Positions 1 through 13,500 of a DNA stretch of 64,000 nucleotides are shown one piece after another. The notes below the pieces were generated by a model. That model did not search any database and was not told where the DNA came from. It saw only the letters and a list, made by a program, of their open reading frames with translations. Source of the DNA: an uncultured Croceitalea sp. (GTDB lineage: Bacteria; Bacteroidota; Bacteroidia; Flavobacteriales; Flavobacteriaceae); NCBI GenBank assembly GCA_947494805.1, contig CANLWK010000007.1, positions 86,542 to 150,541 of the forward strand, written 5' to 3'. How positions within the stretch are numbered: the stretch's first letter is position 1; every line of letters begins with the position of its first letter. Position numbers and translations under genes: made by a program.

Positions 1-99
1 AATCCAGAATCTGCCGAAAAGTTTGTAGAAAAAGGTTGGGACGAAGAACGTCAAATGTATTATTATTTGGTCTATTTTAATAAGGAACAAAAGAGTTAG
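1..99 (+). CDS. C-terminal end of an unknown protein (partial)
   Basis: The first frame is open from base 1 to a TAG at 97-99 and gives 32 residues. The peptide is rich in charged and aromatic residues and ends NKEQKS. It looks like the end of a real gene that starts before the window. I do not recognise the family, and 32 residues are too few to assign a function. It is followed by about 150 non-coding bases. Confidence 0.55.
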   Translation, partial: NPESAEKFVEKGWDEERQMYYYLVYFNKEQKS

Positions 100-198
100 A
101 AATCAAATTGACTAAAAACTTCAAGAAAACAGTTTAGGGGCTTTCACAAAAATTACAGGATCAGCGGATTAGTTAATTAAGTTCAATTTTTGAACCGA

Positions 199-247
199 CT
201 CCTAACTCCTAACTCCTAACTCCTAACTCCTAACTCCTAACTCCTAA
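199..247. repeat. Seven tandem copies of the 7-base unit CTCCTAA
   Basis: Seven exact head-to-tail copies of CTCCTAA (TTAGGAG on the other strand) fill 199-247. They end three bases before the stop codon of the minus-strand gene at 250-1335, so they lie just beyond its 3' end. The tract is preceded at 181-195 by a small hairpin (GTTCAA, TTT, TTGAAC). Copy number in such tracts usually varies between strains. Confidence 0.95.
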
Positions 248-249
248 AA

Positions 250-1335
250 TTACTGAATCTTAATATTCTGTTCAATAATCTGTTTCATACTTACATCTTC
301 ATAGTTTCGTTTCACAAAATTCAACGCTAGATCAAGTACATCGCCCATGGTGTCACATTTCTTGAAATTCACATCAAGTGTCAATTCATAAATTTGCGCC
401 GAAAGCATTTCAATATTCGGTTTATTTGAAATAACGTCTTGTTTGCAAATGGTTCTCAATTTTTCTATACGAACCCCAGAACTAAGTATCCGTTTGGCCA
501 CAATGGAACGTTCTTCTAGTTTATACTGATCCACAGAGTCTCTTAGCAACTTGCCCCGGACCAATTCTACCATCTGATAGTTTTCCTTAAAAAACTGAGG
601 ACGGTACACTTTTAACTTCCCCTCAAAACATTGTTGGTCAAAATCAATGGCCCTTATGCGATAGACCACATGGTCAAAATCATGAACTGGTACTATAACA
701 TAGTTGTAAGAACGCATATCACCCAACAATCTGATCATACAACGTTCGTTGAATTTTACAAATTCCTTGGCCAATTGGGCCTTCTCACGTTCTGAACATT
801 TGGGCAACATGTTTTTGATAAACTCATCGCCCGGTATCCCTGCAATATGCTCTTCTATCAAGGTATCTTTATAGACCAAAAAATTCAGATTGTAAGGTGA
901 GAGCATATGCTCAAGTTCTAGACCATAAATACGTGATGCATCGGTCTTCTTTACATAGAAATACGTGAAGTTATCATTTAAGATATTCCTAATTTTAATT
1001 CTAAAAGGTTTTGAATTACCGAAAGTGCAGAAATCAACGGCATCAACATTAAGGTATTGATGAATATTATTGCTACCATCTGAATGTAGAATGGAGTACA
1101 CCTTTTTCAGGCTTTCATCAATTTCCTTTCGGTCAAATTCAGAATAGTAGACCCGAATCCAGAGGGTATCTTCATCATTCGCGTCATAAACCGTAACAGA
1201 CCCAGTGAACCGCAATAAATCCTCATAAAAAATAGGAATTTCAATCTTTCGACTATATTGGTTCAAATACAGATCTAATGCTTCACTGACCGGAAAGGCC
1301 GGTTTCTTCTTTGACATTAGTTTTTCGTCTGACAT
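250..1335 (-). CDS. Uncharacterised protein with kinase-like motifs
   Basis: A 361-residue cytoplasmic protein with no signal peptide or membrane segment. I do not recognise a named family. Some residues look like a protein-kinase-type fold: a strand with YFYVKK (about 126-130), a hinge-like segment around TLIEEHIAG (158-166), GDMRSYNYV (205-213) with Asp206 and Asn211 spaced like a catalytic loop, and AIDFDQQ (229-235) in the place of a DFG metal-binding motif. This is inference from motif order only. The ATG at 1335 is chosen; a second Met lies seven codons in. It is a single gene, reading away from the adhesin gene at 1593, with the CTCCTAA repeat just past its stop. It could also be an unrelated nucleotide-binding protein. 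Confidence 0.8.
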   Translation of the reverse strand: MSDEKLMSKKKPAFPVSEALDLYLNQYSRKIEIPIFYEDLLRFTGSVTVYDANDEDTLWIRVYYSEFDRKEIDESLKKVYSILHSDGSNNIHQYLNVDAVDFCTFGNSKPFRIKIRNILNDNFTYFYVKKTDASRIYGLELEHMLSPYNLNFLVYKDTLIEEHIAGIPGDEFIKNMLPKCSEREKAQLAKEFVKFNERCMIRLLGDMRSYNYVIVPVHDFDHVVYRIRAIDFDQQCFEGKLKVYRPQFFKENYQMVELVRGKLLRDSVDQYKLEERSIVAKRILSSGVRIEKLRTICKQDVISNKPNIEMLSAQIYELTLDVNFKKCDTMGDVLDLALNFVKRNYEDVSMKQIIEQNIKIQ

Positions 1336-1592
1336 AATCTAATTCATTACCAATTTCAACAATCTATAAAAAACAGCCACTTTAAGTTATTACCCCGCAG
1401 AGGTTTAAGTGTTTTCTTACGGTTTTAAACTTATCCGTCTAGAATTTGTGTATGATTCTTTTTTACAATTTACATAATTCTGGGGGTTACCCACATTCTC
1501 AGGCGCTTTTACAACATATTATTGTCGACATGGCCGTGTTATATTTTTTTTGAGGTTCCATTAACTATACACTAGCCAAAAACCGTAAGTTA

Positions 1593-4500
1593 ATGAACCG
1601 GAAAATAGTTCTTTTTTTATTCGCAATAGGATGTTTTTTTTCTATAAACGCTCAGTTGAGCGACCTACATTATTTGCCACCATTAAAGCAAGGTCAAAAT
1701 AATGCCGGTATTAGAGAACAAGCAATACATCTTTCAACCCCAGAGCCAACGACGTTTGCTGTAAATGTCTATCGCGGTACCGGTGCTACACCTGTGGCTA
1801 CATTCAATATTTCGAATGTTAGTCCAGCGGTTTATTCATTAAGCAATGGAGATAACAATATTATTCTGGTGAACAATGCCAATACCGGTGTGGTTCTGAA
1901 TAACAGCGGACTGCGTTTTGAATCCCCTAGCGGAAATCGATTTTATGTAAATTATCGAGGTAGTAGTTCGGCACAATCTGCCTCTTTAACCTCAAAAGGT
2001 AGGGTAGCAATGGGTACCCAGTTCAAATGGGGGGGCGTACCAAACCTAGGTGCACATCCTTCAAAGTCAAATACCTTAGGGATAATGGCAACCGAAGATA
2101 ATACTACAATTGATGTTTTCGGGTATGATCCCGGTTGTGAATTCAGGGTCGGTAACAACAGAGCGGGTATCACCGCCGATACATACCAAATTACCTTAAA
2201 TGCCAACGAATCTTTCGTTTTTGAAACCTATATCGGCAATTCGCCAACACCTGCCCATCAAGACGGATGGATTGGAGCTTCAATAGTTTCTGACAAAGAT
2301 ATTGTCATCAGTAATGGATCCATCAACTTTGGCCGACAAGCCGGAGCATCCAATCGTGATGCTGGTATCGACCAACCTGTACCAGAGAACAGACTGGGCA
2401 AAGAATATGTTTTTGTTCGGGGAAATGGTAATACCAATGGATCAACTGAATTTCCATTGATAATTGCAACTTCAGATAATACTCAAATATTTGTGAATGG
2501 TGCCGCTACGCCAATAGCCACCTTGAACAACGGTGACTATTTTGAAGTACCGAGTAGTTTTTACTCTGCCAATACGGTCGGAGCGAATATGTTGGTACAG
2601 ACTTCAAAAGATGTGTACGCTTATCAATGTATGGCTGGTGCAAGTCAAGTATATACTCAGGGATTGAACTTTGTCGCCCCTGTAAACTGTCTATTGCCCG
2701 ATGTAATGGATAACATTCCAGATATACGTAACATGGCAGGTACAGTTGTAAGTGGTGGCTTAACCATTATTGCTGCCGTAAACACGCCCGATGCCAATAT
2801 CTCGGTCACCGATGGTAACGGTGCAGTGACACTCCCGGCCTCAAATCCGGTGGCGGGATCGACCGATTGGAAAACATTTTACATTCCAAATCTAAATGGT
2901 AATGTCAGTGTACAATCTACAGGACCAATGGCCATTGGCTTCTTTGGTTACAATGGAGCACGAGGGGTTGCAGGCTATTTTTCAGGTTTTGATACCGTCC
3001 CTGAAGTTACTTTGGAAATTAGGGGTGGAACTGGATGCTTTGTAGGTTCGACCATTTTTGAAGCAACAGGTAATTTCGATGCATACCAATGGTACGGTGA
3101 TGGTCAATTAATACCTGGTGCCAACGCACCAAGTTACGCGCCAAATATTGCTGGCGACTATTTCGTTCGTGGTACAAAGGGACCTTGTACCTATGACTCA
3201 CAGGCTATTCAGGCACTGTATTGTGACCCTGATATAGTTATTAACAAGACCGTTGACAATCCCGAAATTATGGAGGGTGAAACCGCCACGTTCAATATTA
3301 GGGTAAGAAACCTAGGTGTAGGGCCATTGACAAACTTTCAATTAACAGACAACATACCTACCGGACTTACCTTAGTGAACAGTTTTACTATTAATGGAAG
3401 CTGGAGCGGGAACACTTGGAATATAGGAACATTAAATGGCGGAGAAACAGCTGAACTTGAGTTAGAAGTTCGGGCTGACGAAATTGACACCTTACCCCTA
3501 TTGAGTTTAACGAACGTCGTAACCCATACGCAAGACCAGACCGACGCGAATATCACACAAGACAATCCTATTGCACGAATAACCGTTCATAATGATTATG
3601 ACAATGATGGTGTACGTGATATTACCGATTTGGATGATGATAATGATGGGGTTTACGACGAAGATGAATGTGAAAACCTGACCTTCAATATTTCAGGAGG
3701 AAATGCACATAACAGCGCTTTAATAAGTGTAGAGAATTATTTGATTCTTGATATTTTTAGCTTGGACAACTCGTTCAACCTACAGATCAACGGTACCGAT
3801 ATTGCCGGAGAAATTCAATTTCAAAACGCACCAGGAAACTTTGCCAGATTTTTAGACGGAACAGGTTATGGTGAAAGTGGAAATCCACAGATTTACTCAC
3901 TTTCGGGATCTGATGGAAGTCCGCTACTAAGAGTCGTAATAGACCAAGCTGGCCAGTTTGAATTGTTCGGTGCAAGAAGTTCAAATGGACCATTGGAGCC
4001 TATGTTATTGACCACACCACCAGGTAATTTCACATGGAATGCCTCAGGCAATAATACTATTAGTATAGATCAAGATGTAGTGGGCCCAACAAATATGCGT
4101 GGCATTCTATTGACGGCTGGTTGCGACACCGATAGTGATGGTATACCTGACCAATTGGACCTTGATAGCGATGGTGACGGTTGTAGTGATGCCAATGAGT
4201 TTTACAAAGACAGTAATGCAGATGGCGGTGATGGTGGTGAGTACGGCACAGGTGTTCCTGTGGTGGACGCTACTGACGGAACAGTCGATGCAGCATCATA
4301 TGTTCAAGTGTTCGCACCAGAAATACTTTTGGGCAATACCAGTGAAGATTTAGGAGGCACCGATATTAATGGTCAAGGTGTCAATCTTGGGCAAACATTC
4401 GATTATGTACTGCGCTTTCAAAACACCGGTGACGACAACGCTGTTGGCTATACCATTCGCAATGTGCTCCCTGAAAATGTGACCCTGGTGAATGTTGATA

Positions 4501-7500
4501 CCTCTGATGCAGGCACTACCTCATATACCCCTGATGCCGCAAATAGAACACTTACTTTTACCATACCTGATAATTTGGTTGAAGTGGGTGACCCTGAGTA
4601 CAGTATTCGTATTACGGTTACCGTGGCCGCAAATTGCTCTGAATTCGTTTCGGCTTGTTCCTCTCAGTTAGAAAACTTGGCATACTCAACATATCAAGGC
4701 ACATTAAACCCCGCTACCTTTACCGATGAAGGTGGGTCCAATTCAATAACGGCCTGTCCGCGTACGCCTGAAATAGCCAGTAATTCATTATTAAGCGACC
4801 TATCAAGTTGTAACCAGGCAAGAACCGTACAATTGTGTGGAGCAGATGTATTGTTATCAGCGGGCAGTGGATTTACCGTTTACAATTGGGTTTTGGATAC
4901 TAATGGAAATGGACAGGCAGACGCCTCGGATACCGTTTTGAACGACGGCGATCCAGATGGGGATCCAAGTACACTTACTGTAACTGCAATTGGAAATTAC
5001 ATTGTAGAAAAATCAGCTGGTGGTACCTGCCCTGATTTGGTCGAACGTATTACCGTAGAACGTTTTGGCACCACTCAGACCAACCCAATAATAAGCTATT
5101 TCAATCAAGTCAATGGGGATAGTGACACCAGTAATGACATTCAAGGTGAAATCGTAACATGTTCCATTGATGGCGATTTATTGCCTAAAGTCTTTCTATG
5201 CGGTGCAACGGATGAAGCGACCATTCAACTGGGAATAACAGACGCAGATTCCATCGTATGGGAACAACTTGACGAAAGTAGTTGTGGAGACACGGGTGAC
5301 GATTGTGCCAATAAAAATGGAAGCTGTACATGGAATTCCGTTGGTACGGGAAATAACTTCACCTTGACCGATAGTGGTGAATACCGTGTGGTAATCAACT
5401 ATCAAAATGGATGCTTCAGTCGTTTCTATGTCAATGTGTTCAAAAACGAACTGGACGTTGCTTACACTTCAGAAGATATCTTATGTAACACTCCTGGTAA
5501 CATTAGAATTACAAATGTAGGTGCAGGCTACGGCTTTAGTTTATTGAATGCTACAGATGACAGTGTTATTATTCCTTATTCAGATAACAATGGTCCAAAC
5601 TTTAATATCACATCCAGCGGAACTTATAAAGTACAGGTCACTCAGCTTGACCCAAGTACTGGGCTGCCAATTGTGGGCAGTTGTGTCTTTGAAACAGAAG
5701 ATATAGGTATACTGGAACGTAATTTCAGTGTTGATTTAGATAGTACACCTGCCGATTGCAACAATTTGGGTACAGTCACCGTTCAGGCCTTGAACGCAGC
5801 ACCTAACTATAGTTATGAACTTCGCCTAGACGATGGCAGCAATGCCGGTCAAGGTTCATTGGTCAGCACTGTTGCGGCGACAAATGATAACACCCATACG
5901 TTTCCAAATGTAAATCCTGAAGATTACATTGTTATCACAAGAACGCAAGACGGTTGTTTTGATTCACAGAACATTACCGTGAACCGTATTCCTCAATTGA
6001 CTTTGGTTGCTAACACGACCGATAACATCACCTGTTCTGCGGGTATTGTAAACTTGACACCGGCCGGTGGTCAGCCCAATCCCCAATACGAAATGGCAAT
6101 TTGGAGCAAAGATGGCACGCCACTATGGACTGATGAAGCTTCTATACCTGATGCTGCCTTTGATACAAATACAAACGTACTTTTCGGGTATGGTGGAACT
6201 CCTACAGCATACATTCCAAATCAAGATGGCGACTATGTATTTATCGTCAGAGATGGTAGCGGTTGTTACGGATACTCAAATTCAACTCGCGTTGAAGATC
6301 TAGGGAGTCTGACCATATCAGCATCCAACTCGACCATTACCTGTGCCGATTCGGCAACAGCGACCCTAACGGTTTCGGTCACTGGTGGAAACGCACCATA
6401 TCGCTACAGTTTAGATGGCGGAACCAACTATCAGAACGAAAATACTTTTGTAAATCTACCCGCTGGACTATATACTATTACTGTAATGGATGCCACCGGA
6501 ACACCAAGTACCGCTTGTGTTGCTGATTTTGATTACGAAATTGTCCAGCCTTTCAGATTAACTGCTTCAGCCGCTATCATTGAAGATGCCTCTTGTAACC
6601 CTGCCGGTGCCTTGGTCAAAATAGTAAATGCCAGTGGCGGTCAGGCACCTTATACCTACAGTTTTGATGGTGGAAGTAACTTTAGTGGTGTAGACGCCCA
6701 AAACCTTTTAGCAGGAAACTATCAATTGATTGTTGAAGATGCGTTGGGCTGTACTTTTGATATGGATCTGACGGTACCTACGCCACCAAGTAGTCCTAGC
6801 TTTTCAGAAGCCGTGACCTATGATTGTGTAGGTGATGGTACCATTACCATTACACCATCAAACATTACCGATTTTACTTATACCTATGCACTAAATGGAA
6901 CTGCTAACACCCCCACGGACAACAATGTCTTTACCGGAGTGGCTGATGGCACACAAACAGTGACCGTAGGATATATGAGCAGCTTGACGCCCTCACAGAC
7001 CCAATTGTTTATTGAAACGTTTGGTTCAGGACCAACTACACAAATTGCGGAAGTGGGACCTGGGTATTGCTATGAACCACAAAATGGAACCACGACCACT
7101 TGTAATCTAGGGCCGGCCGGTATACTGGTAGACGGTGAGTACACGGTAACCAACTTCGTTACAAACCCAATTCCAGCTTATCGAAATCCGAATGATCATT
7201 CGGCCTTGGTTGATGGACGCTTTTTAGCTATCAATCCAAGCAACAATCTAGTAGGAAGCAGCAGTATTATATGGGCCAAGAGAAATGTAGAGGTATTGCC
7301 CAACAGAGACGTTACCATTACGTTCTATGCCTATAACCTACGTCAGACAGGATCGGCGGGCAACAATCCCGAAGTCGAAGTGCAATTGGTCGATACGGGT
7401 GGTGCAATCATCAACAGTACGGTAACCGCAGAAATACCTAAAAATGCGAACAACAATGACTGGTACGAGCGAACGGTAACTTTTAATCCTGGAGCAAATA

Positions 7501-10500
7501 CAACAGTTGATATTGTTTTTAGAAGTAATCAACCCAGTGATGACGGCAATGAATTGATTTTAGACGATATTCAGGCCTATCAATTGCCCGAGGTTTGTGA
7601 GCAAACGGTTGATATAACCGTTGTGGTCCAAGACAATCAAGAATTTAGTGCGGCCTTACTAGATGTGACCGACCCTAGCTGTAATGGAGCCACGGATGGT
7701 GCCATTCGCTTTGAGGTCTCAAACTTTGACCCGATTACCGGATTTGAATATTCGGTTGATGGAGGCACCAACTTCACTACCTCAATTATTTCACCTGTGA
7801 CCACAACAGCCAATTTAAGTGACGGCACATATAACGTAATTGTTAGAAGAATCAATGACATCTCGTGTAGTACAAACTTTAACGCTACCTTAACACAGCC
7901 ATCTCTAATCGTACCAACATTGGCACAAACAGCAGACTTCACCTGTTTTAACACAGGTGGAACTTTGGAAGCTTCTGCAACAGGTGGTACCCCAGGATAC
8001 ACCTATCAAATTGAGGATACCTCAAATGCCATAATCAGGGCATTTCAGAATGACGGCACCTTCTTGAATGTACCGGCTGGAACGTATCAAGTTCGTGTTC
8101 GTGACCTGAGAGGTTGTGAAGTCGTCTCTGCATCGACCATAAACATTGCGGCTCCTCAGGTGGTAGATTTCGACCTTAGTGCGACTGCATGTTATGATGG
8201 ATCAAACAACGCAACCATTACCATAACCGTAAATGGCGGAAATGGTGACTATACCTTTAGTTTGGATGGTGGAGCAGCAATGACCCCAGATCCATTGACT
8301 CCGTTAACCTATATCTTTAATGGGTTGGCCAACGGTAGTTACAGTATTGAGGTTACTGACGCTTTCGGATGTTCGGATACGGATACCATTGATATTCTGC
8401 CCAACTTAACGGCGACCGTTACCATAGATGATGTGAGTTCATGTGCAGACGGAAGTATTACCGTAAGTACTGCTTCGGGCGGAGCGGGAAGTTTTGTTTA
8501 TGCTTTTTTGACAACAGGAACAACGGTTCAAGATTCCGATTTTGGACCCTCAAATTCCATTACAATCAACAATACCCAGGTTGGAGATTACGACGTTTAT
8601 GTCAGGGACAACAGCGGCACTTCTCCCTATTGTCAGTTTATGCAGACTGTGCGCATTGAAAACGAACCGGCATTGAACGTAACCGCAACACCTACCAACG
8701 CAATCTGCTTTGGTGATCCTGGAAGTATTGAAGTGGATATCACAGCAGGACTTGCTCCATTTACCTACCGACTTGTAGATAATGACAATGGCCAACCAGA
8801 TCAGGTACAAACAGGTGTTGTGAATACGACACGGACCTATTTCAATTTGCTACCTGGCACCTACGATGTGATAATAACCGATGCTTCTGGATGTTCCAGA
8901 ACCGTTTCTGGTGTTGCCATTACACAACCAGATGAACTCACTGCGGATATTGCTGGTGAAACCCCTGCTTCTTGTACAGGACTGCTCACTGATTTTGGAT
9001 TCAAGTTCCTTAATTACCCTACAACGGTCGGATTTATTCAATTCAGTGCGGATGGCGGAACTTCATGGCCTGGTGACAATAGCGTACCGGGTACATCTGA
9101 TGTATTGACCGGATATGCCTCGGGCAGTACCGTAAATCCGTCAATGAGAACGGTTGATGGCTCTGGGAATGTTTGCCAAACAGATTTCCCCCCATTTGTT
9201 ATTCCTTTTCCATTGGATGATCTAGATATCACCATTCTACCAATTATCGTAGACTGTAACGAATTACAGGTATCTGTAAGGGGGCAAAATGGTTCTTCGC
9301 CTTATATGTATACTTATACTGATGATCCGGCGAATTTCAATATTACCACCCCAGTGAACGGCTGGGTAGGCCCATTTGCGGCTGGTGTAGTTCATGATTT
9401 CCCAGGTCTGGTTCCTGGTAGAACGTATACCTTTTATGTTCGTGATGCGTCATTGCCAGCACCTGGCTGTGTTCGCCAAAGTAGTGTAAATGTAAACGAT
9501 ATAGTCACCAACCCTATGGAGATTACCGCCACCTATCAACCGGCATGTAGTGGCGCAAACAATGGCGAAATCACATATAATATCACAGATACCGATGGTT
9601 TAACAGAACCTGATATGCGTTGGGCTTTGTACGACATTGACGGCAATACCATCCGTACCAGTGGTGGTGATATCACCTACTCAAACACCATAAACATCAC
9701 CGGGTTGGCAGCTGACGAATATTATATTGAAGTTACCCAAGTTGATGCAGGTGGCAGTCCGCAGTGTATTAGTGGTAGCGAAAACTTGCTACTTGAGCAG
9801 CTGGATCCTATCAGCGGTAGCCTCAGAAAGATACAGGATATTAGTTGCGAAGATCCAGGTATGATTGCCATAGATAACCTTCAAGGTGGTGGTGGTACTT
9901 ACACCTTTAATGTAACCGGGCCATTGACTTTTAGCACCGGCGATAATCCGATACAGATACCCGCAAACTCACCGGGTGGATCGTACACCATAGAAATAGT
10001 CGATCAGTTCGGATGTTCAAAACCAGCTCCATTCGATTCTATTACACTTGATTTGGCACCGAATCCGGTAATTAGCACGGTCGATGTCAACAATTGCGGC
10101 ACTACGAGCATAGTGACCATTAATGCTACCAGCGCAGGTTCAGCCTTAATTCTATATTCAATTGATGGAGGAACAACCTATCTTAACAATGGTGGCATAT
10201 TCAACAATGTAACTGCAGGCAGTTACAGCGCATCGGTAAAAGATGGTAATGGCTGTACGGATTCACATCCCTTTGACGTACATCAGAGCCTACAAGCTGC
10301 AGCTTCGCTTACGCGTAATCTAGGCTGTGGTGCCGGACAAGAAGCTATTGTATCGATTGAGGCAACAGCGGGTTCAGGTAACTATTCTTACGAAATTTTA
10401 GATGGAACAAACGTTCAGGTCGATACCGACACATTTACCACTTCTATAACAGCAACCCTGACAGTAGTAGATACCTATACAGTCAATATATATGACACCA

Positions 10501-13500
10501 ATACAAGCTCTCCACAATGTTTTAGAACTTTTTCCATTGAGGTAGTGGCTCCAACAGCTCCTGATTTTACGGTAACACCGAATGATGTCACCTGTTTTGG
10601 TGATGCGGACGGTACTATTGTGATAGCAGAAGTGAACAATGGTAACAATCCTTTGAATTATACCATAAGCCCGAACGTGGCCACATTCAATGCTACCACC
10701 AATTCCTTTGAGAATCTACCTGACGGCATATACGAAATAACCGGCACTGGACCGAATGGATGTGTAACAACAAGAAGTAATATTCCAGTCAATGAGCCTG
10801 CCCAAATCACGTTCAATGTTCCTGCGGTAACGCCTTTTGGCTGTACCAGCGGAAATACAACGAACAATGCGATAATCACTATCGACACGGGTAGTATCAC
10901 TGGTGTGACCTTAGCCGATGCACGTTATGACTTTATTGATGATTCCACTGGAGACGTATTACAAAGTGGCACGAATTCAGACTATCAATTTACCGATTTA
11001 GCAGGCGGCGACGTTATTGTTCGCATTGTAGATTTGAAAGGATGTAATAATGAAGTAACGGTGACAGTTGCTCCTTTTGACCAAGTGACTTCCGCCACGG
11101 TAACTGTCGATGACGATATCAGTTGCAGTAATCTAGGTGAAGATATTAGCATTGATGTCATAAGTAGTTTGACAAATTATACAGCAAATCCAGGGAATTA
11201 CGAGTTTGAACAGTTGCCCTCAGGCGGAGTTCAAGCGTCGAACGTGTTTACAGATTTGCAGCCTGGTAGTTATACATTTATTGCCAGAAACAGGGCCACA
11301 GGTTGCGAGATTACGGTGAATCATGTTGTTGAAGAACCAAATACTTTTGACGTAACCGTTGAAAAATTGGCCGATGTGACCTGCTTTGGTGACGACGGAA
11401 GTATTCGTTTGATGATGAGCGATGCAACATATGTAGGCAGCTTTTCTTGGGAGATTTTTGATACGAACGGTACCCCGGCAGATCGTTCAGATGATGGAGC
11501 GGCAATTGAAACTGGAAATTCGCCTGGATTTGGACCTACCTTACCCATCGCAGTACCAGCAGGTAATTATTTAATAGAAGTTACACAAGATGCTTTTCCT
11601 GATTGTTCACAGGTGCGGTCCTTCAATATTACCACACCTAGCGCCCCATTAACACTTGGCACACCCATTCTAACCGATGTAGGGTGTACGAATGACCAAG
11701 GCAGTGCCACAATAACTCCTCAAGGCGGACAAGCACCTTATGATATCACATTGACGAACAATGGTACTGCTGTAAGTGCCAATGTATCTCAGGTCAATGC
11801 ACATACGTTTGCCAACTTGACTGCTGGTCAATATAGTGTGGTAGTAACAGATGCCTTAGGTTGTCCTGCGACCTTTACCAATGCATTTGAACTCTTGTTA
11901 CCAGATCCAATCACCGGTAACATAGCTGCAACCGCTTTAGTATGTCAAGGTGATACCGACGCATCGGTATCAATAAGTCTGAACCCACGAAATGTAACAT
12001 CAAACTATAGATACATTTTGAACGCGTTTGATGATGCGGTAGGAACGACCCTTTTGCAAAGTTCGGCTAGCCAAACCTTGCCCACCTTTTTGAATTTAGG
12101 TGCTGGTTTTTATAGAATAACAGTACTTGATGACATGGGCTGTAGCTTTGAGTCGGCCATAGTTGAAATCATCGATCCTGTAGAACCACTTGGCATGTTG
12201 ACCACCTTGGCCGAACTTACCTGCCAAACTGATGCACAACTTGAGTTGGTGGTATCAGGCGGTACAAGTCCATATACATGGAGTAGTGATGGTACAACGT
12301 TCAACGCAATGAATGGAATCAACGGACCCAATACCCATGTTTTCCAAAATGTAACCGACGGTTCTTACTCCTATTTTATAAGGGATGATTCCAATTGTAT
12401 TTCTTCGGTATCCAATGAAATTATTATCAATTCAGTTGAAGACTTAGTACTGACCATTGATGAAAGTGCCGCCGTTATCAATTGTAACGGTCAAAGCACG
12501 GCATTAATTGAAGCAACTGCATCAGGAGGTTTGGGCAACTATCAATATGGCTTATTCGGTGATTCGGGATTGACCAATATAATAAGACCTTATAGTAGTT
12601 CGGACACTTTTGCCGACCTGCCACAGGGCACCTATTTCGTAAGCGTACAGAGTGAAGATTGTCAGACGACCTCAATGGCTATTGTAATTGACGAACCAAC
12701 ACCACTGGTCGTGAACCCAACAATAACGGATATCAGTTGCAATGGAGCGGAAGATGGCAGTATTGTACTGGATGTAAGCGGTGGTACGGCCGACTACCAA
12801 TATGCCATTTCACCCAACCTAAACCAATTTGATGACAGTAACATATTTACCGGGCTTTCAGCTGGCATGTATGATGTCATTGTTCAAGATAGTGAAGGTT
12901 GTTTTGAACTCATCGAGTTTGAAATTACTGAACCTACAACCCTTGAAATGGAATACACCTCAACACCCGAGATTTGCGCTGGTGATGAAGATGGTACCAT
13001 TCAGGTAACAATTACTGGGGGAACAGCCCCCTACAGTACAAGCCTCAATAGTAACAGTGATAGCGATTTTGTTGAAGACCGAGTGGATTTTGATTCTTTG
13101 GCAAGTGGCACTTATGTCGTCTTTGTGAAAGATGCCAATGGTTGTATCACCAATCAAGTTGTAGAAATAGAATCGGGTGCAAATATCAACGCCACCGCAG
13201 AAGTATTGTATGAATGTTCGGGTGATACCCCTGAGAATATTTTGGTCATCTCTTTAGAGGATCCAACGGTTACTTCAGAAGTACTTTATGCATTGGATAG
13301 TGGTGATCCCGCAGATATGGTTTTAGAACCTAGCTTCAACAATATGACGCCTGGCGAACACTTTGTAACCATTGCGCACGCCAATGGCTGTATCAATACC
13401 GTTACTTTTGAAGTACAAGAATTCATGCCGCTGCAACTGGTATTGGAACAACGAAACATCAATGAGATAACGGCTTTGGCCTCGGGAGGTCGTCAAAACT

